Position numbers and translations under genes: made by a program. Under the pieces are notes generated by a model, which ran no database searches, was not told where the DNA came from, and saw nothing but the letters and a program-made list of their open reading frames with translations. Positions 24,184 through 32,699 of a stretch of DNA of 64,000 bases are shown here, piece by piece. Each line of letters begins with the position of its first letter. The first letter of the stretch is position 1. The DNA is from Actinomycetes bacterium (GTDB lineage Bacteria > Actinomycetota > Actinomycetes > Propionibacteriales > Nocardioidaceae). Where the stretch lies: contig JAEWOG010000072.1 in NCBI GenBank assembly GCA_023460975.1, positions 1-64,000 on the forward strand, given 5' to 3'.

Positions 24184-25434
24184 ATGGCCCCTTTGCGTCT
24201 GCACTACGCGGCGATCTCCGACGTCGGTCGGGTCCGCAAGGAGAACCAGGACTCCGGGTACGCCGGAACGTGGCTGCTCACCGTCTGCGACGGCGTCGGT
24301 GGCGCCGTACGCGGCGACCTGGCCTCCAGCACCGCGGTCCAACAGCTGCGCAAGCTCGACGCCCAGCCGGCGGACGACCTGCGCGGGTTGGTCGCGGGCG
24401 GCATCAACCGCGCCGACGACCGCATCGGTGAGCTCATCGAGGACGACCCCGGCCTCAACGGCACCAGCACGACGGTCACCGTCCTGCTCTTCGACGGCAC
24501 GACGTACGCGCTCGGCCACCTCGGTGACTCGCGCGCCTACCTGCTGCGCGAGGGGCAGTTGCGCCAGCTGACCCACGACCACACGTTCGTGCAGACCCTG
24601 GTCGACGAGGGGCGCATCACCGAGGAGCAGGCGCGCACCCATTCGCACCGCAACCTCATCCTCAAGGCGCTCGACGGCCTGCGCCACGAGGAGCCCGACC
24701 TGTTCGAGGTGGAGGCTCGCCCCGGCGATCGGCTCCTGCTGTGCTCGGACGGCGCGTGCGGCGTCCTGGACAACCACCAGCTGAGCACGATCCTGGGTCA
24801 GGGGACCCCGGAGTACGCCGCGGTCGAACTGGTGCGAGCCAGCCTCGAGGCGGGGTCCACGGACAACGTGACGTGCGTCGTGGCCGACGTGACGGACGGG
24901 GAGATCCCGCCGCTCGAACCCCTGCTGGTGGGCGCTGCCGCCGACCTTCCGCGCCGTCCTTCGCGCGGGGCGACGAGCCCCCGCCGCGGGCTGCTGCGTC
25001 ACGACACCTCGGGCCCCGCGCCCATCCCGGACGACATCCCGGCGGACCTGCACGCGATCGCCGCGGACCCGATCGACCCGGAAGCCATGCGGTACGCCCC
25101 CCGCCCGCCGCGACGCTTCGCCTGGCTCCAGCGGCTGCTGGGCGTCGCCGTCATCCTGGGCGTGGTCTGGATCGGCCTGGCCGCAGCCTGGTCGTGGAGC
25201 CAGCAGCAGTACTTCGTCGGCGAGCACGAGGGCGCCATCACCATCTTCCGGGGCCTCAACGCCTCGATCCCGCTCGTCGACATCTCCAGCCCGTACGAGA
25301 CCACCGACGTCATGCTCGACAGCCTCAGTGAGATCGACGCCGAGCAGCTGCGCGAGGGCGTCGAGGTCGCCGACCTCGACGCAGCCCGCCAGACGGTGGA
25401 GAACTACGCGGCCCGGCGAGATCCCACGCAGTAG
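24184..25434 (+). CDS. pstP: PP2C family Ser/Thr protein phosphatase PstP
   Basis: 416 residues from the ATG at 24184. The catalytic domain (~1-240) shows the metal-site motifs VRKENQDS, TVCDGVGG, GHLGDSRAYLL and GSTDNVTCVV. A Pro/Arg-rich linker leads to one membrane helix near residue 320 (LLGVAVILGVVWIGLAAAW) and a ~75-residue external domain. It removes phosphate from PknB and its substrates and is the only such phosphatase in the cluster. Eight bases separate it from rodA. Confidence 0.95.
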   Translation: MAPLRLHYAAISDVGRVRKENQDSGYAGTWLLTVCDGVGGAVRGDLASSTAVQQLRKLDAQPADDLRGLVAGGINRADDRIGELIEDDPGLNGTSTTVTVLLFDGTTYALGHLGDSRAYLLREGQLRQLTHDHTFVQTLVDEGRITEEQARTHSHRNLILKALDGLRHEEPDLFEVEARPGDRLLLCSDGACGVLDNHQLSTILGQGTPEYAAVELVRASLEAGSTDNVTCVVADVTDGEIPPLEPLLVGAAADLPRRPSRGATSPRRGLLRHDTSGPAPIPDDIPADLHAIAADPIDPEAMRYAPRPPRRFAWLQRLLGVAVILGVVWIGLAAAWSWSQQQYFVGEHEGAITIFRGLNASIPLVDISSPYETTDVMLDSLSEIDAEQLREGVEVADLDAARQTVENYAARRDPTQ

Positions 25435-25442
25435 GGCCATCG

Positions 25443-26840
25443 ATGTCACAGAACGGGATCATCATGGGGTTCGTCCACCGGCAGCGCCGGGGGGCGGAGC
25501 TCTTCCTGCTCATCCTCGCGCTGGCCGTCGGCGTCGGTGCGTACGCCGCGGTCGGCCTGGGCATGGAGGGCCGGATCCCCGTCGACATGGCCGGATACGC
25601 CGGCTGGCTGACGGCCCTGATCGTGCTCGCGCACGTCGTGGTGCGGTTCGCGGCGCCGTACGCGGACCCCGTACTGCTCCCCCTCGTCGCGGCCCTCAAC
25701 GGGCTGGGGCTGGCGGTCATCCACCGCCTCGACCTGACGTACGAAGAACTCGGCCGGCCCAACCACGACTTCGCGCGCGCACAGCTGACGTGGATGACGC
25801 TGGGCGTGGTGCTGTTCGTCGTCACCCTGCTGGTGCTGCGCGACCACCGGGTGCTGCAGCGGTTCACGTACACCTCCGCGCTGGCCGCGGTGGTGCTGCT
25901 GGTCCTGCCGTTCATGCCCGTGATCGGGTACGGCCGCTACGGCGCAAACATCTGGATCCGGGTGGCGGGCTTCTCGTTCCAGCCGGGCGAGGTGGCCAAG
26001 GTGCTGCTCGTCATCGCGTTCGCCGGCTACCTCGTCCAGCACCGTGACGCGCTCGCACTCGCCGGCCGACGGCTCCTGTTCATCGACCTGCCCCGCGGAC
26101 GCGACCTGGGTCCCATCCTGGTGATGTTCGGCGTGGCGATGATGATCCTGGTCGCCCAGAACGACCTCGGTTCGTCGCTGCTGTTCTACGGCCTGTTCCT
26201 GATCATGCTGTACGTGGCGACCGAGCGTCCCGGCTGGCTGCTGGTGGGCGGGGTGCTGTTCGCGGCGGGTGGCACGGCCGCGTACTCGATGTTCGGACAC
26301 GTGCAGCGCCGCTTCACGATCTGGCTGGACCCGATGTCGTACTACGACGTCCAGGGCGGCAGCTTCCAGCTCGTGGAGGGCTTCTTCGGGATGGCGTGGG
26401 GCGGGCTGGTGGGCCGTGGCTTCGGCAACGGTTCGCCCGAGCGGATCACCTTCGCCGAGTCCGACTTCATCATCGCCGCGATCGGCGAGGAGCTCGGTCT
26501 CACCGCCGTCATCGCCGTCATCCTCTGCTACGGCCTGATCGTGGAGCGCGGCCTGCGCATCGCCCTGATCTCCCGCGACGGCTTCGGCAAGCTCATGGCT
26601 GTCGGCCTCGCGTCGGTGTTCGCCTTGCAGGTGTTCGTCATCATCGGCGGAGTGACCGGACTCATCCCCCTCACGGGTCTCACCACGCCGTTCCTGTCGT
26701 ACGGCGGATCCTCGCTGATCGCCAACTGGGTCGTGATCGCTCTGCTCATGCGCATCTCCGACCAGGCCCGTCGGCCCGTACCGACGTTGAAGGTCACCTC
26801 CGAGGACGCCGAGTCCACCCAGGTGGTGAAGCTGCGGTGA
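25443..26840 (+). CDS. rodA: RodA/FtsW family peptidoglycan glycosyltransferase
   Basis: 465 residues with about ten membrane helices. SEDS features include GSSLLFYGLF, the extracellular loop with GFFGMAWGGLVGRGFGNGSP and ESDFIIAAIGEELG, and the C-terminal LTTPFLSYGGSSLIANW. It polymerises lipid II with the class B PBP that follows, whose GTG overlaps its stop (GTGA). An in-frame ATG seven codons on could also serve as start. Confidence 0.95.
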   Translation: MSQNGIIMGFVHRQRRGAELFLLILALAVGVGAYAAVGLGMEGRIPVDMAGYAGWLTALIVLAHVVVRFAAPYADPVLLPLVAALNGLGLAVIHRLDLTYEELGRPNHDFARAQLTWMTLGVVLFVVTLLVLRDHRVLQRFTYTSALAAVVLLVLPFMPVIGYGRYGANIWIRVAGFSFQPGEVAKVLLVIAFAGYLVQHRDALALAGRRLLFIDLPRGRDLGPILVMFGVAMMILVAQNDLGSSLLFYGLFLIMLYVATERPGWLLVGGVLFAAGGTAAYSMFGHVQRRFTIWLDPMSYYDVQGGSFQLVEGFFGMAWGGLVGRGFGNGSPERITFAESDFIIAAIGEELGLTAVIAVILCYGLIVERGLRIALISRDGFGKLMAVGLASVFALQVFVIIGGVTGLIPLTGLTTPFLSYGGSSLIANWVVIALLMRISDQARRPVPTLKVTSEDAESTQVVKLR

Positions 26841-28297
26841 ACAAGCCGATCCGCACGGTCTCCGTCTTCTGCCTCGTGCTGTTCCTGGCGCTGCTGGTCA
26901 ACGCCACCTACATCCAGTACTGGCGCGCCGGCGAGCTCAACGACGACCCCAAGAACCGCCGCGTCATCAACGCCGCCTTCTCCCGCGAGCGCGGGGCGAT
27001 CCTGGCCGGCAAGGACGCGGTGGCGCGCAGTGTCACCTCCGACGACCAGTACAAGTTCCAGCGCATGTACGCCCAGCCGTTCAAGTACGCCCACGTGACC
27101 GGCTTCTTCTCCTACTTCAGCCAGACGGGTGTGGAGAAGTCGCAGAACCAGCTGCTCTCGGGCGACGACTCCCGGCTGTTCGTGACTCGGATGATCGACA
27201 TGCTGTCCAACAGCGAGCCGCAGGGCGGCAACGTGCAGCTCACGATCAACCCGGCGGCGCAGACGGCTGCCTTCGACGGACTCCGGGCGCTCGGCGAGGA
27301 CGTCCAGGGGGCCGTGGTGGCGCTGGAGCCGTCGACGGGTCGCATCCTCGCGATGGTGTCCAACCCGACGTTCGACCCCAACGGGTTCGCCTCGCATGAC
27401 TTCTCGGCGGTCTCGTCGCTGTCCACCAAGCTCAACAACGACGATTCGGCGCCGCTCCTCAACCGCTCGATCGGCACCCGCCTGCCCCCCGGTTCGACGT
27501 TCAAGCTGGTCACGGCCGCGGCGGCCATCGAGTCCATGGGCCTCACGCGCGAGTCCAAGGTGAAGGCCGGGTCGTCGTTCAAGTTGCCCCAGTCCTCCAC
27601 GTCGATCCGCAATCACGACGGCAGCAACTGCGGCGGCGAGCAGGTCACCCTCTCGCGCGCCCTCGAGGTGTCGTGCAACACCGCGTTCCTGGCGCTGGCC
27701 GACGAGATGGGCACCGAGACGATGGCCGACATGGCCGAGAAGTTCGGGTTCAACGACACCTCGCTGACCGACCTCGCGGGGCAGGCGGAGTCGCAGTACC
27801 CGCGCGACATGGACCCGCCGCAGACCGCCATGAGCGGCATCGGCCAGTCCAACGTGACCTCGACGCCGCTGCAGATGGCGATGGTGGTGGCTGGCATCGC
27901 CAACCAGGGGGACGTGATGACCCCGTACGTCGTCGACGAGGTCCGCGCACCCAACCGCGACATGCTCGACCAGACCGAGCCCAAGCTGCTCTCGACGGCG
28001 ATCAGCCCGGCCACGGCCAGCGAGCTCACGGCGATGATGGTCTCGACCGTCGACATCGGTACGGGCGGTCCCGCCGCCATTGCCGGCATCGACGTCGCCG
28101 GCAAGACCGGAACCGCCCAGTCCACGCCGGATCGCCCCCCGTACGCCTGGTTCGTCGGGTTTGCGCCCGCCGACGACCCGAAGGTCGCGGTCGCGGTCAT
28201 GGTCCAGTCCAGCGAGACGGATCGCGACGAGATCGCCGGCGGTCTGCTCGGCGGTCCGATCGCGAAGGCCGTGATGGAAGCGGTGATCAACCCGTGA
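26837..28297 (+). CDS. pbpA: Class B penicillin-binding protein (PbpA type)
   Basis: 486 residues from the GTG at 26837. One N-terminal membrane helix (VFCLVLFLALLVNATYI) is followed by a pedestal domain and the transpeptidase domain with PGSTFK (SxxK, near residue 218), EVSCNTAF (SxN, near 280) and GKTGTAQS (KTG, near 421). It cross-links peptidoglycan made by the coupled SEDS partner. It follows rodA with four overlapping bases, as in other actinobacteria. Confidence 0.95.
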   Translation: MNKPIRTVSVFCLVLFLALLVNATYIQYWRAGELNDDPKNRRVINAAFSRERGAILAGKDAVARSVTSDDQYKFQRMYAQPFKYAHVTGFFSYFSQTGVEKSQNQLLSGDDSRLFVTRMIDMLSNSEPQGGNVQLTINPAAQTAAFDGLRALGEDVQGAVVALEPSTGRILAMVSNPTFDPNGFASHDFSAVSSLSTKLNNDDSAPLLNRSIGTRLPPGSTFKLVTAAAAIESMGLTRESKVKAGSSFKLPQSSTSIRNHDGSNCGGEQVTLSRALEVSCNTAFLALADEMGTETMADMAEKFGFNDTSLTDLAGQAESQYPRDMDPPQTAMSGIGQSNVTSTPLQMAMVVAGIANQGDVMTPYVVDEVRAPNRDMLDQTEPKLLSTAISPATASELTAMMVSTVDIGTGGPAAIAGIDVAGKTGTAQSTPDRPPYAWFVGFAPADDPKVAVAVMVQSSETDRDEIAGGLLGGPIAKAVMEAVINP

Positions 28298-28323
28298 CCC
28301 ACCTCCGCAGCGCCAGAAGCAGC

Positions 28324-28382
28324 ACCACGACATCTGAGACCACGACATCTGAGACCGCGACACCTGAGACCACGACACCCGG
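28324..28382 (+). repeat. 15-bp tandem repeats between pbpA and pknB
   Basis: Units ACCACGACATCTGAG (28324, 28339), ACCGCGACACCTGAG (28354) and a partial ACCACGACACCCGG (28369). They fill most of the 109-bp spacer before the pknB ribosome-binding site. Confidence 0.92.
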
Positions 28383-28406
28383 CACCACCCACGGAAAGGT
28401 CAGCCC

Positions 28407-30197
28407 GTGAGCACCTCCGAGCCGATCCTCATCGGAAACCGCTACGAGCTCGGGGAGCTCCTCGGCCGCGGCGGCATGGCCGAGGTCCGCTCGGCGAAGG
28501 ACACCCGACTGGGGCGTACGGTCGCGATCAAGCGGCTCCGTACGGATCTGGCCAGCGACGCCACCTTCCAGGCCCGGTTCCGTCGTGAGGCGCAGTCCTC
28601 GGCCTCGCTGAACCACCCCTCGATCGTGTCCGTCTACGACACCGGCGAGGAGATGGCCCGCGACGGCTCGGGCGTGGCCCAGCCGTACATCGTGATGGAA
28701 CTGGTCGACGGCCGCACCCTGCGCGACATCCTGCGCGAGGGGCGCCGCATCCTGCCCGAGCGGGCCCTGGAGATCACCTCGGGCGTGCTGTCCGCGCTCG
28801 ACTACAGCCACCGCGCCGGGATCATCCACCGCGACATCAAGCCCGGCAACGTGATGCTGACCCCCTCGGGCGACGTGAAGGTGATGGACTTCGGCATCGC
28901 GCGCGCCATCTCGGACGCGTCCTCGACGATGACGCAGACGGCGGCCGTGGTGGGCACGGCGCAGTACCTCTCCCCCGAGCAGGCTCGCGGCGAGACGGTC
29001 GACTCGCGCTCCGACGTCTACTCCACCGGCTGCCTGCTGTACGAACTCCTCACCGGCCGTCCACCGTTCGTGGGCGACTCGCCGGTCGCGGTGGCCTACC
29101 AGCACGTGCGCGAGAACCCCGTCCCGCCGAGCGACCTCGACGACCAGCTCGACCCGGAGATGGACCGGATCGTGCTGAAGTCGCTGGCCAAGCGCGTCGA
29201 GGACCGCTACCAGTCGGCGGCGGCGATGCGCGCCGACATCGAGCGCTACCTCGCCGGCCACCCGGTCGAGGCGACCCCCGTCGCCCCCATTCCCAACACG
29301 GAACTGGTGCCCGCCGTGGTCGAGCCCACCTCCGTGGTGCCGGCCAGCACAGCCACGCAGCGCGCGGTGCCCGACGAGGAGCGCCGCAACACCGGCTGGA
29401 TCGTGCTCGTCGGAGTCCTGGCGGTCGCCCTCATCGGGCTGGGTGCCTTCGTCCTGAGCCAGATGTTCGACTCGGCCCCGGAGACGGTGCCGGTCCCCAA
29501 TGTGGTGGGCAAGACCGAGGACGCCGCGCGGCTCGCGATCGTCGACGCCGAGCTGACCGTCGGCAAGATCTCCCGCGAGCCCTCCGACGACGTCGAGAGC
29601 GGCATGGTCATCAGCCAGTCGCCCACGCGCTCGCAGTACGTCGACCCCGGCAGCGCGGTCGACCTGGTGGTCTCCTCCGGCGTGCCCGAGATCGCGGTCC
29701 CGTACGTGATCGGCAAGTCCAAGGAGGAGGCCCAGAGCATCCTCGTCGAGCAGGGCTTCAAGGTTCGTACGCGTGAGGAGGAGTCGGACGAGCCCGCGGG
29801 CACCGTGATCCGTACGGACCCCGCGGAGAACCAGATGGTCGCCAAGGGCACCCGCGTCACGGTCTTCTTCTCGTCGGGGCCCACCGAGGTCGCCAACGTG
29901 GTCGGCATGATGCAGGACAAGGCCGAGAAGACGCTGCGGGACCAGGGCTTCGAGGTCCGCGTGGCGACCGACCCGTCCTCGACGCTGCCGGCCGGGACCG
30001 TGGTCAGCCAGACCCCGGAGGGCGGTCAGGCGCGGCCGAAGGGCGACACGATCGTCATCTTCGTGTCTGCCTACGTGGAGCCGGCCCCGACCGACACCCC
30101 CACCGACACTCCGACGGACACGCCCACCGACACCCCGACCGACACACCCACGGACACTCCGAGCACTCCCTCGGAGCGCCGCGGGCGGGCTGGCTGA
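28407..30197 (+). CDS. pknB: Ser/Thr protein kinase PknB with three PASTA domains
   Basis: 596 residues from the GTG at 28407 (GGAAAGG at 28393-28399). The kinase domain has the Gly loop LLGRGGMAEV, the Lys in TVAIKRL, HRDIKPGN (near 141), DFGIA and a T-rich activation loop ending GTAQYLSPEQA. A membrane helix lies near residue 335 and three PASTA domains follow (~360-555). The C-terminus is a TDTP repeat tail (six to seven copies) ending RRGRAG. PASTA domains sense muropeptides or lipid II; the kinase controls envelope growth and division. No pknA or trpG is present, unlike mycobacteria. Confidence 0.95.
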   Translation: MSTSEPILIGNRYELGELLGRGGMAEVRSAKDTRLGRTVAIKRLRTDLASDATFQARFRREAQSSASLNHPSIVSVYDTGEEMARDGSGVAQPYIVMELVDGRTLRDILREGRRILPERALEITSGVLSALDYSHRAGIIHRDIKPGNVMLTPSGDVKVMDFGIARAISDASSTMTQTAAVVGTAQYLSPEQARGETVDSRSDVYSTGCLLYELLTGRPPFVGDSPVAVAYQHVRENPVPPSDLDDQLDPEMDRIVLKSLAKRVEDRYQSAAAMRADIERYLAGHPVEATPVAPIPNTELVPAVVEPTSVVPASTATQRAVPDEERRNTGWIVLVGVLAVALIGLGAFVLSQMFDSAPETVPVPNVVGKTEDAARLAIVDAELTVGKISREPSDDVESGMVISQSPTRSQYVDPGSAVDLVVSSGVPEIAVPYVIGKSKEEAQSILVEQGFKVRTREEESDEPAGTVIRTDPAENQMVAKGTRVTVFFSSGPTEVANVVGMMQDKAEKTLRDQGFEVRVATDPSSTLPAGTVVSQTPEGGQARPKGDTIVIFVSAYVEPAPTDTPTDTPTDTPTDTPTDTPTDTPSTPSERRGRAG

Positions 30198-30204
30198 GGC
30201 CCGT

Positions 30205-30249
30205 CCTCGGGTCTCTGATCCTCGGATCTCTGGCCCTCGGGTCGGGTCT
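30205..30249 (+). repeat. 15-bp tandem repeats between pknB and the DUF881 gene
   Basis: Units CCTCGGGTCTCTGAT (30205), CCTCGGATCTCTGGC (30220) and CCTCGGGTCGGGTCT (30235), reaching the stop of the convergent gene. Confidence 0.88.
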
Positions 30250-31001
30250 CAGGAGTCGATCGGCTCGGCCCACCGCAGGTCGAGCAGGCCGTCGTACGCG
30301 GGAGCCGTCGCCTCCTCGAGGAACTCCACGCTCCACGAGGGGCCACCGGTCGGCAGGGCCGAGTAGTCCCGGTAGGTGCTGAGGGTCTCGTCGGCCGACA
30401 GCTCGCTGTAGATCGTCGACGGGTCACCGATGCCCACCAGGACGTACGGCGGCGCGTAGGGGATGCCGTGCAGCGTCACGTTGTTGCCGTCGCACTTGAT
30501 GCCGGTGGTGGACACCAGCCGCTGCCCCTGGATGGTCACGGCGCTGGCCCCCGCCTGCCACATCGCGTTGGCGACGGCCTGGAGGTCCTGCTGGTGGACG
30601 ATGAGGTCGTTGGGGTTGCCCGAGTACGCCGCACGCGCCTCAGCGGAGGCGTCGTCGAGGATCACCCGTACGGCTGGGCCCGAGCGCGCCTTGAGTCCCG
30701 ACGGGTCCATCATCGTCTGGATCTCGCCCTGCACGCGGCGCACGGTGCGGTCTCCGAGGCTCGCGGCGAGCGCCTCGTTCTCCTCGGTGAGGGCGGCCGC
30801 CTCGTCCGTCAGGTCCTCGGTGCGCTGGCTCTCCTCCTCCACGATGCTGGCCAGGTCCGTCATGCGGCCGCCGCGCAGGTCGTGGCCGTCGGACTGGGCC
30901 GCACTGACGCCGAAGAGCACGCCACTGACCGCGATCGCCACCGGCGTCGCCACCCGCCAGGAGGGTCTCCTCCCGGGGCGTTCGTGTGATCCGTGTGGCA
31001 T
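30249..31001 (-). CDS. DUF881 family membrane-anchored protein
   Basis: 250 residues from the ATG at 31001. One N-terminal membrane helix (VATPVAIAVSGVLFGVSAAQ) is followed by a coiled coil (residues ~50-85, EEESQRTEDLTDEAAALTEE) and the DUF881 domain (VRVILDDA, QDLQAVANAMWQAGASAVTI, YAPPYVLVGIGD). The family is a conserved neighbour of crgA in actinobacteria (Rv0012 position) and is thought to act at the division site; its biochemistry is unknown. A TAGCGT -10-like hexamer lies only ~10 bp before the ATG, so the message may be nearly leaderless. Confidence 0.88.
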   Translation of the reverse strand: MPHGSHERPGRRPSWRVATPVAIAVSGVLFGVSAAQSDGHDLRGGRMTDLASIVEEESQRTEDLTDEAAALTEENEALAASLGDRTVRRVQGEIQTMMDPSGLKARSGPAVRVILDDASAEARAAYSGNPNDLIVHQQDLQAVANAMWQAGASAVTIQGQRLVSTTGIKCDGNNVTLHGIPYAPPYVLVGIGDPSTIYSELSADETLSTYRDYSALPTGGPSWSVEFLEEATAPAYDGLLDLRWAEPIDS

Positions 31002-31086
31002 GGCGACTACGCTAGCCCCCCGGTGGGTGTCGCGACGTGTCGACAAGTCCCGCCACTCGTTGCCCCAAGCCCCTCAGGGAGTGGTT

Positions 31087-31533
31087 GTGTCCAAGTTGCG
31101 TGAGGTCTCCACGGACGACGCGAAGATCATGACGCCGCGATTCGTCGTGGCTCTGCTCCTCTTCGTCGCCGGCATCTGCTGGATCGCCTGGTACTACACC
31201 GGCGTCCGCCCCGACCCGACCGTCGCCGGCGCCGAGGGGTCGCCGAAGGCGATCGCCGACCTGGGCCGGTGGAACTACGTCATCGGGTTCGGTCTCTCGA
31301 TGCTGGGCCTGGTGATCTCCGCGCACCCCGACACCCCGCTCGGTCGCGGCCGCGGCGTCGTGATCTCGATGCTGGCGTGCTTCCTCGTCGGTCTGGTGTG
31401 GATCTGCACCTACTACGTCTTCGTCGACGACCTCCAGAAGATCTGGGTCCTCAACGACCTCGGCTCGTGGAACCTCGTCGTGGGCATCGCCCTCATGGGC
31501 GTGGGCTTCTCCTTCGCGACCCGCTGGGAGTGA
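31087..31533 (+). CDS. crgA: CrgA-type cell division protein, internally duplicated
   Basis: 148 residues from the GTG at 31087, with AGGGAG at 31076-31081. Ordinary CrgA is a ~90-residue protein with two membrane helices ending in a LGxWNYxIxF motif. Here that plan occurs twice: residues 1-80 end with IADLGRWNYVIGFGLSMLGL, and 81-148 with LNDLGSWNLVVGIALMGVGF. It therefore has four membrane helices and two CrgA units. CrgA bridges FtsZ, FtsQ and PBPs at the septum. It diverges from the DUF881 gene as in other actinobacteria. Confidence 0.88.
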   Translation: MSKLREVSTDDAKIMTPRFVVALLLFVAGICWIAWYYTGVRPDPTVAGAEGSPKAIADLGRWNYVIGFGLSMLGLVISAHPDTPLGRGRGVVISMLACFLVGLVWICTYYVFVDDLQKIWVLNDLGSWNLVVGIALMGVGFSFATRWE

Positions 31534-31551
31534 GCCCCCTCTCGCCCGCCG

Positions 31552-31584
31552 CCGGCGCCGGAACCCCTCGGGGTCCGGCGCCGG
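31552..31584 (+). terminator. crgA terminator hairpin
   Basis: Left arm CCGGCGCCGGAACCCC and right arm GGGGTCCGGCGCCGG (one bulged A) with a 2-nt loop, 18 bp after the crgA stop. No T-tract follows. Confidence 0.75.
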
Positions 31585-31587
31585 TGT

Positions 31588-31670
31588 CATTTCCCACAGG
31601 TGTGGATAACCCCTGTGGAGAACTACAGGCGTGTAACTCTCCACAGACTCCTCCACACCTGTGGGAAATG
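31588..31670. repeat. Nested inverted repeats with a DnaA-box-like site
   Basis: Outer arms CATTTCCCACAGGTGTGGA (31588-31606) and TCCACACCTGTGGGAAATG (31652-31670) are perfect 19-bp complements. Inside are CTGTGGAGA (31613-31621) and TCTCCACAG (31638-31646). TGTGGATAA at 31602-31610 is the complement of the DnaA box TTATCCACA. The element lies between the terminators of two convergent genes. Confidence 0.85.
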
Positions 31671-31671
31671 A

Positions 31672-31715
31672 GAACGCCCGTGGGACGCCTGTGACCAGGT
31701 GTCCCACGGGCGTTC
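31672..31715 (-). terminator. Hairpin after the rhomboid gene
   Basis: Arms GAACGCCCGTGGGAC (31672-31686) and GTCCCACGGGCGTTC (31701-31715) are perfect, with a CCTG/CAGG stem in the loop. It lies 20 bp beyond the rhomboid stop and is the third hairpin in 165 bp. Confidence 0.75.
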
Positions 31716-31735
31716 GTGGCCCGTCGCGGCGCGGA

Positions 31736-32689
31736 TCAGCCGAGCATCAGGGCCCGTACGAGGATCGCCACCGCCACCAGGGCTCCCACGCCCGCGATGC
31801 CGGACCACTGGGTGGTCGTACGGCGCGGCCCGGGCGGCGAGAGGACGATGACGGCGGTGATGAGGGCGCCCGCGACCAGGCCCCCGATGTGCGCCTGCCA
31901 AGAGATCCCAGGGAAGGCGAAGGTCAGCACCAGGTTGATGCCGACCCAGGTGAGGACGCTGCGCAGGTCTCCACCGGCCTTCCACACGAGCACCAGCAAC
32001 GCACCGAGCAGACCCCAGATCGCTCCGGAGGCGCCCAGCGTCGAGCCGTGCTCGGAGCCCAGCCACAGCACCGCGGCCGAACCGCTCAAGGCGGAGACGA
32101 GGTAGAGCGCGATGAACCGGGCGCGGCCGATGACGGCCTCCACCTGCGGTCCCAGGAACCACAACGCCATCATGTTGAAGCCGATGTGCCAGATCTCCAG
32201 GTGCGTGAACGCGCTGGTCATCACCTGCCACAGTGCGCCGTCGGCCACACCGGGAGCCCACAGTCCGTCGCCGCCGAGGGCGATGGTGCAGACCCTCTCC
32301 GACTCGACCGCGGCGTAGTACTGGCCGGGAGCGCTCTGGGAGAGGCACTTGCCGGTCGGCATGAGCATGAACCAGTCCAGCAGCCTGGACTTGGACGAGC
32401 CCGTGACGAGCACGGTCAGCCACACGACCACGTTGATCCCGATGATGACCATCGTCGTCAACGCAGGGTTGGTGCTGCGCGCGCCGCCGTACCGGCTCTG
32501 GGCCTGTCGGGTCGTACGGTGCCCCTCGCGCACGCACTCAGGGCACTGGAAGCCCACGGCGGCGGGCTCCATGCAGCTGGGACAGATCGGCCGCTCGCAC
32601 CGCTGACAGGAGATCCAGGTCTCCCGGTCAGGGTGGCGATAGCAGACAGGCCCCGCTTCGGTGGGGTCGTTCACAGGCGGCCGATCCAT
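31736..32689 (-). CDS. Rhomboid family intramembrane serine protease with an N-terminal zinc finger
   Basis: 317 residues from the ATG at 32689; a GTG five codons on is an alternative. Residues ~10-55 hold a B-box-like zinc finger (CYRHPDRETWISCQRCERPI, CPSC, CPECV). Six membrane helices follow, with the catalytic Ser in LGASGAIWG, His in WQAHIGGLVAG and the HxxxN-type LEIWHIGFNMMALWFLG helix. It should cleave membrane proteins within the bilayer; substrates are unknown. It lies 10 bases after ppiA on the same strand, so they may be cotranscribed. Confidence 0.92.
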   Translation of the reverse strand: MDRPPVNDPTEAGPVCYRHPDRETWISCQRCERPICPSCMEPAAVGFQCPECVREGHRTTRQAQSRYGGARSTNPALTTMVIIGINVVVWLTVLVTGSSKSRLLDWFMLMPTGKCLSQSAPGQYYAAVESERVCTIALGGDGLWAPGVADGALWQVMTSAFTHLEIWHIGFNMMALWFLGPQVEAVIGRARFIALYLVSALSGSAAVLWLGSEHGSTLGASGAIWGLLGALLVLVWKAGGDLRSVLTWVGINLVLTFAFPGISWQAHIGGLVAGALITAVIVLSPPGPRRTTTQWSGIAGVGALVAVAILVRALMLG

Positions 32690-32699
32690 CCCTGCGGCG

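Noticed and set aside
30071..30427. Minus-strand ORFs through the PknB repeat tail with repeated SVGVSVG
   Set aside because: They are antisense readings of the TDTP-encoding repeats; the kinase frame is clearly the coding one.
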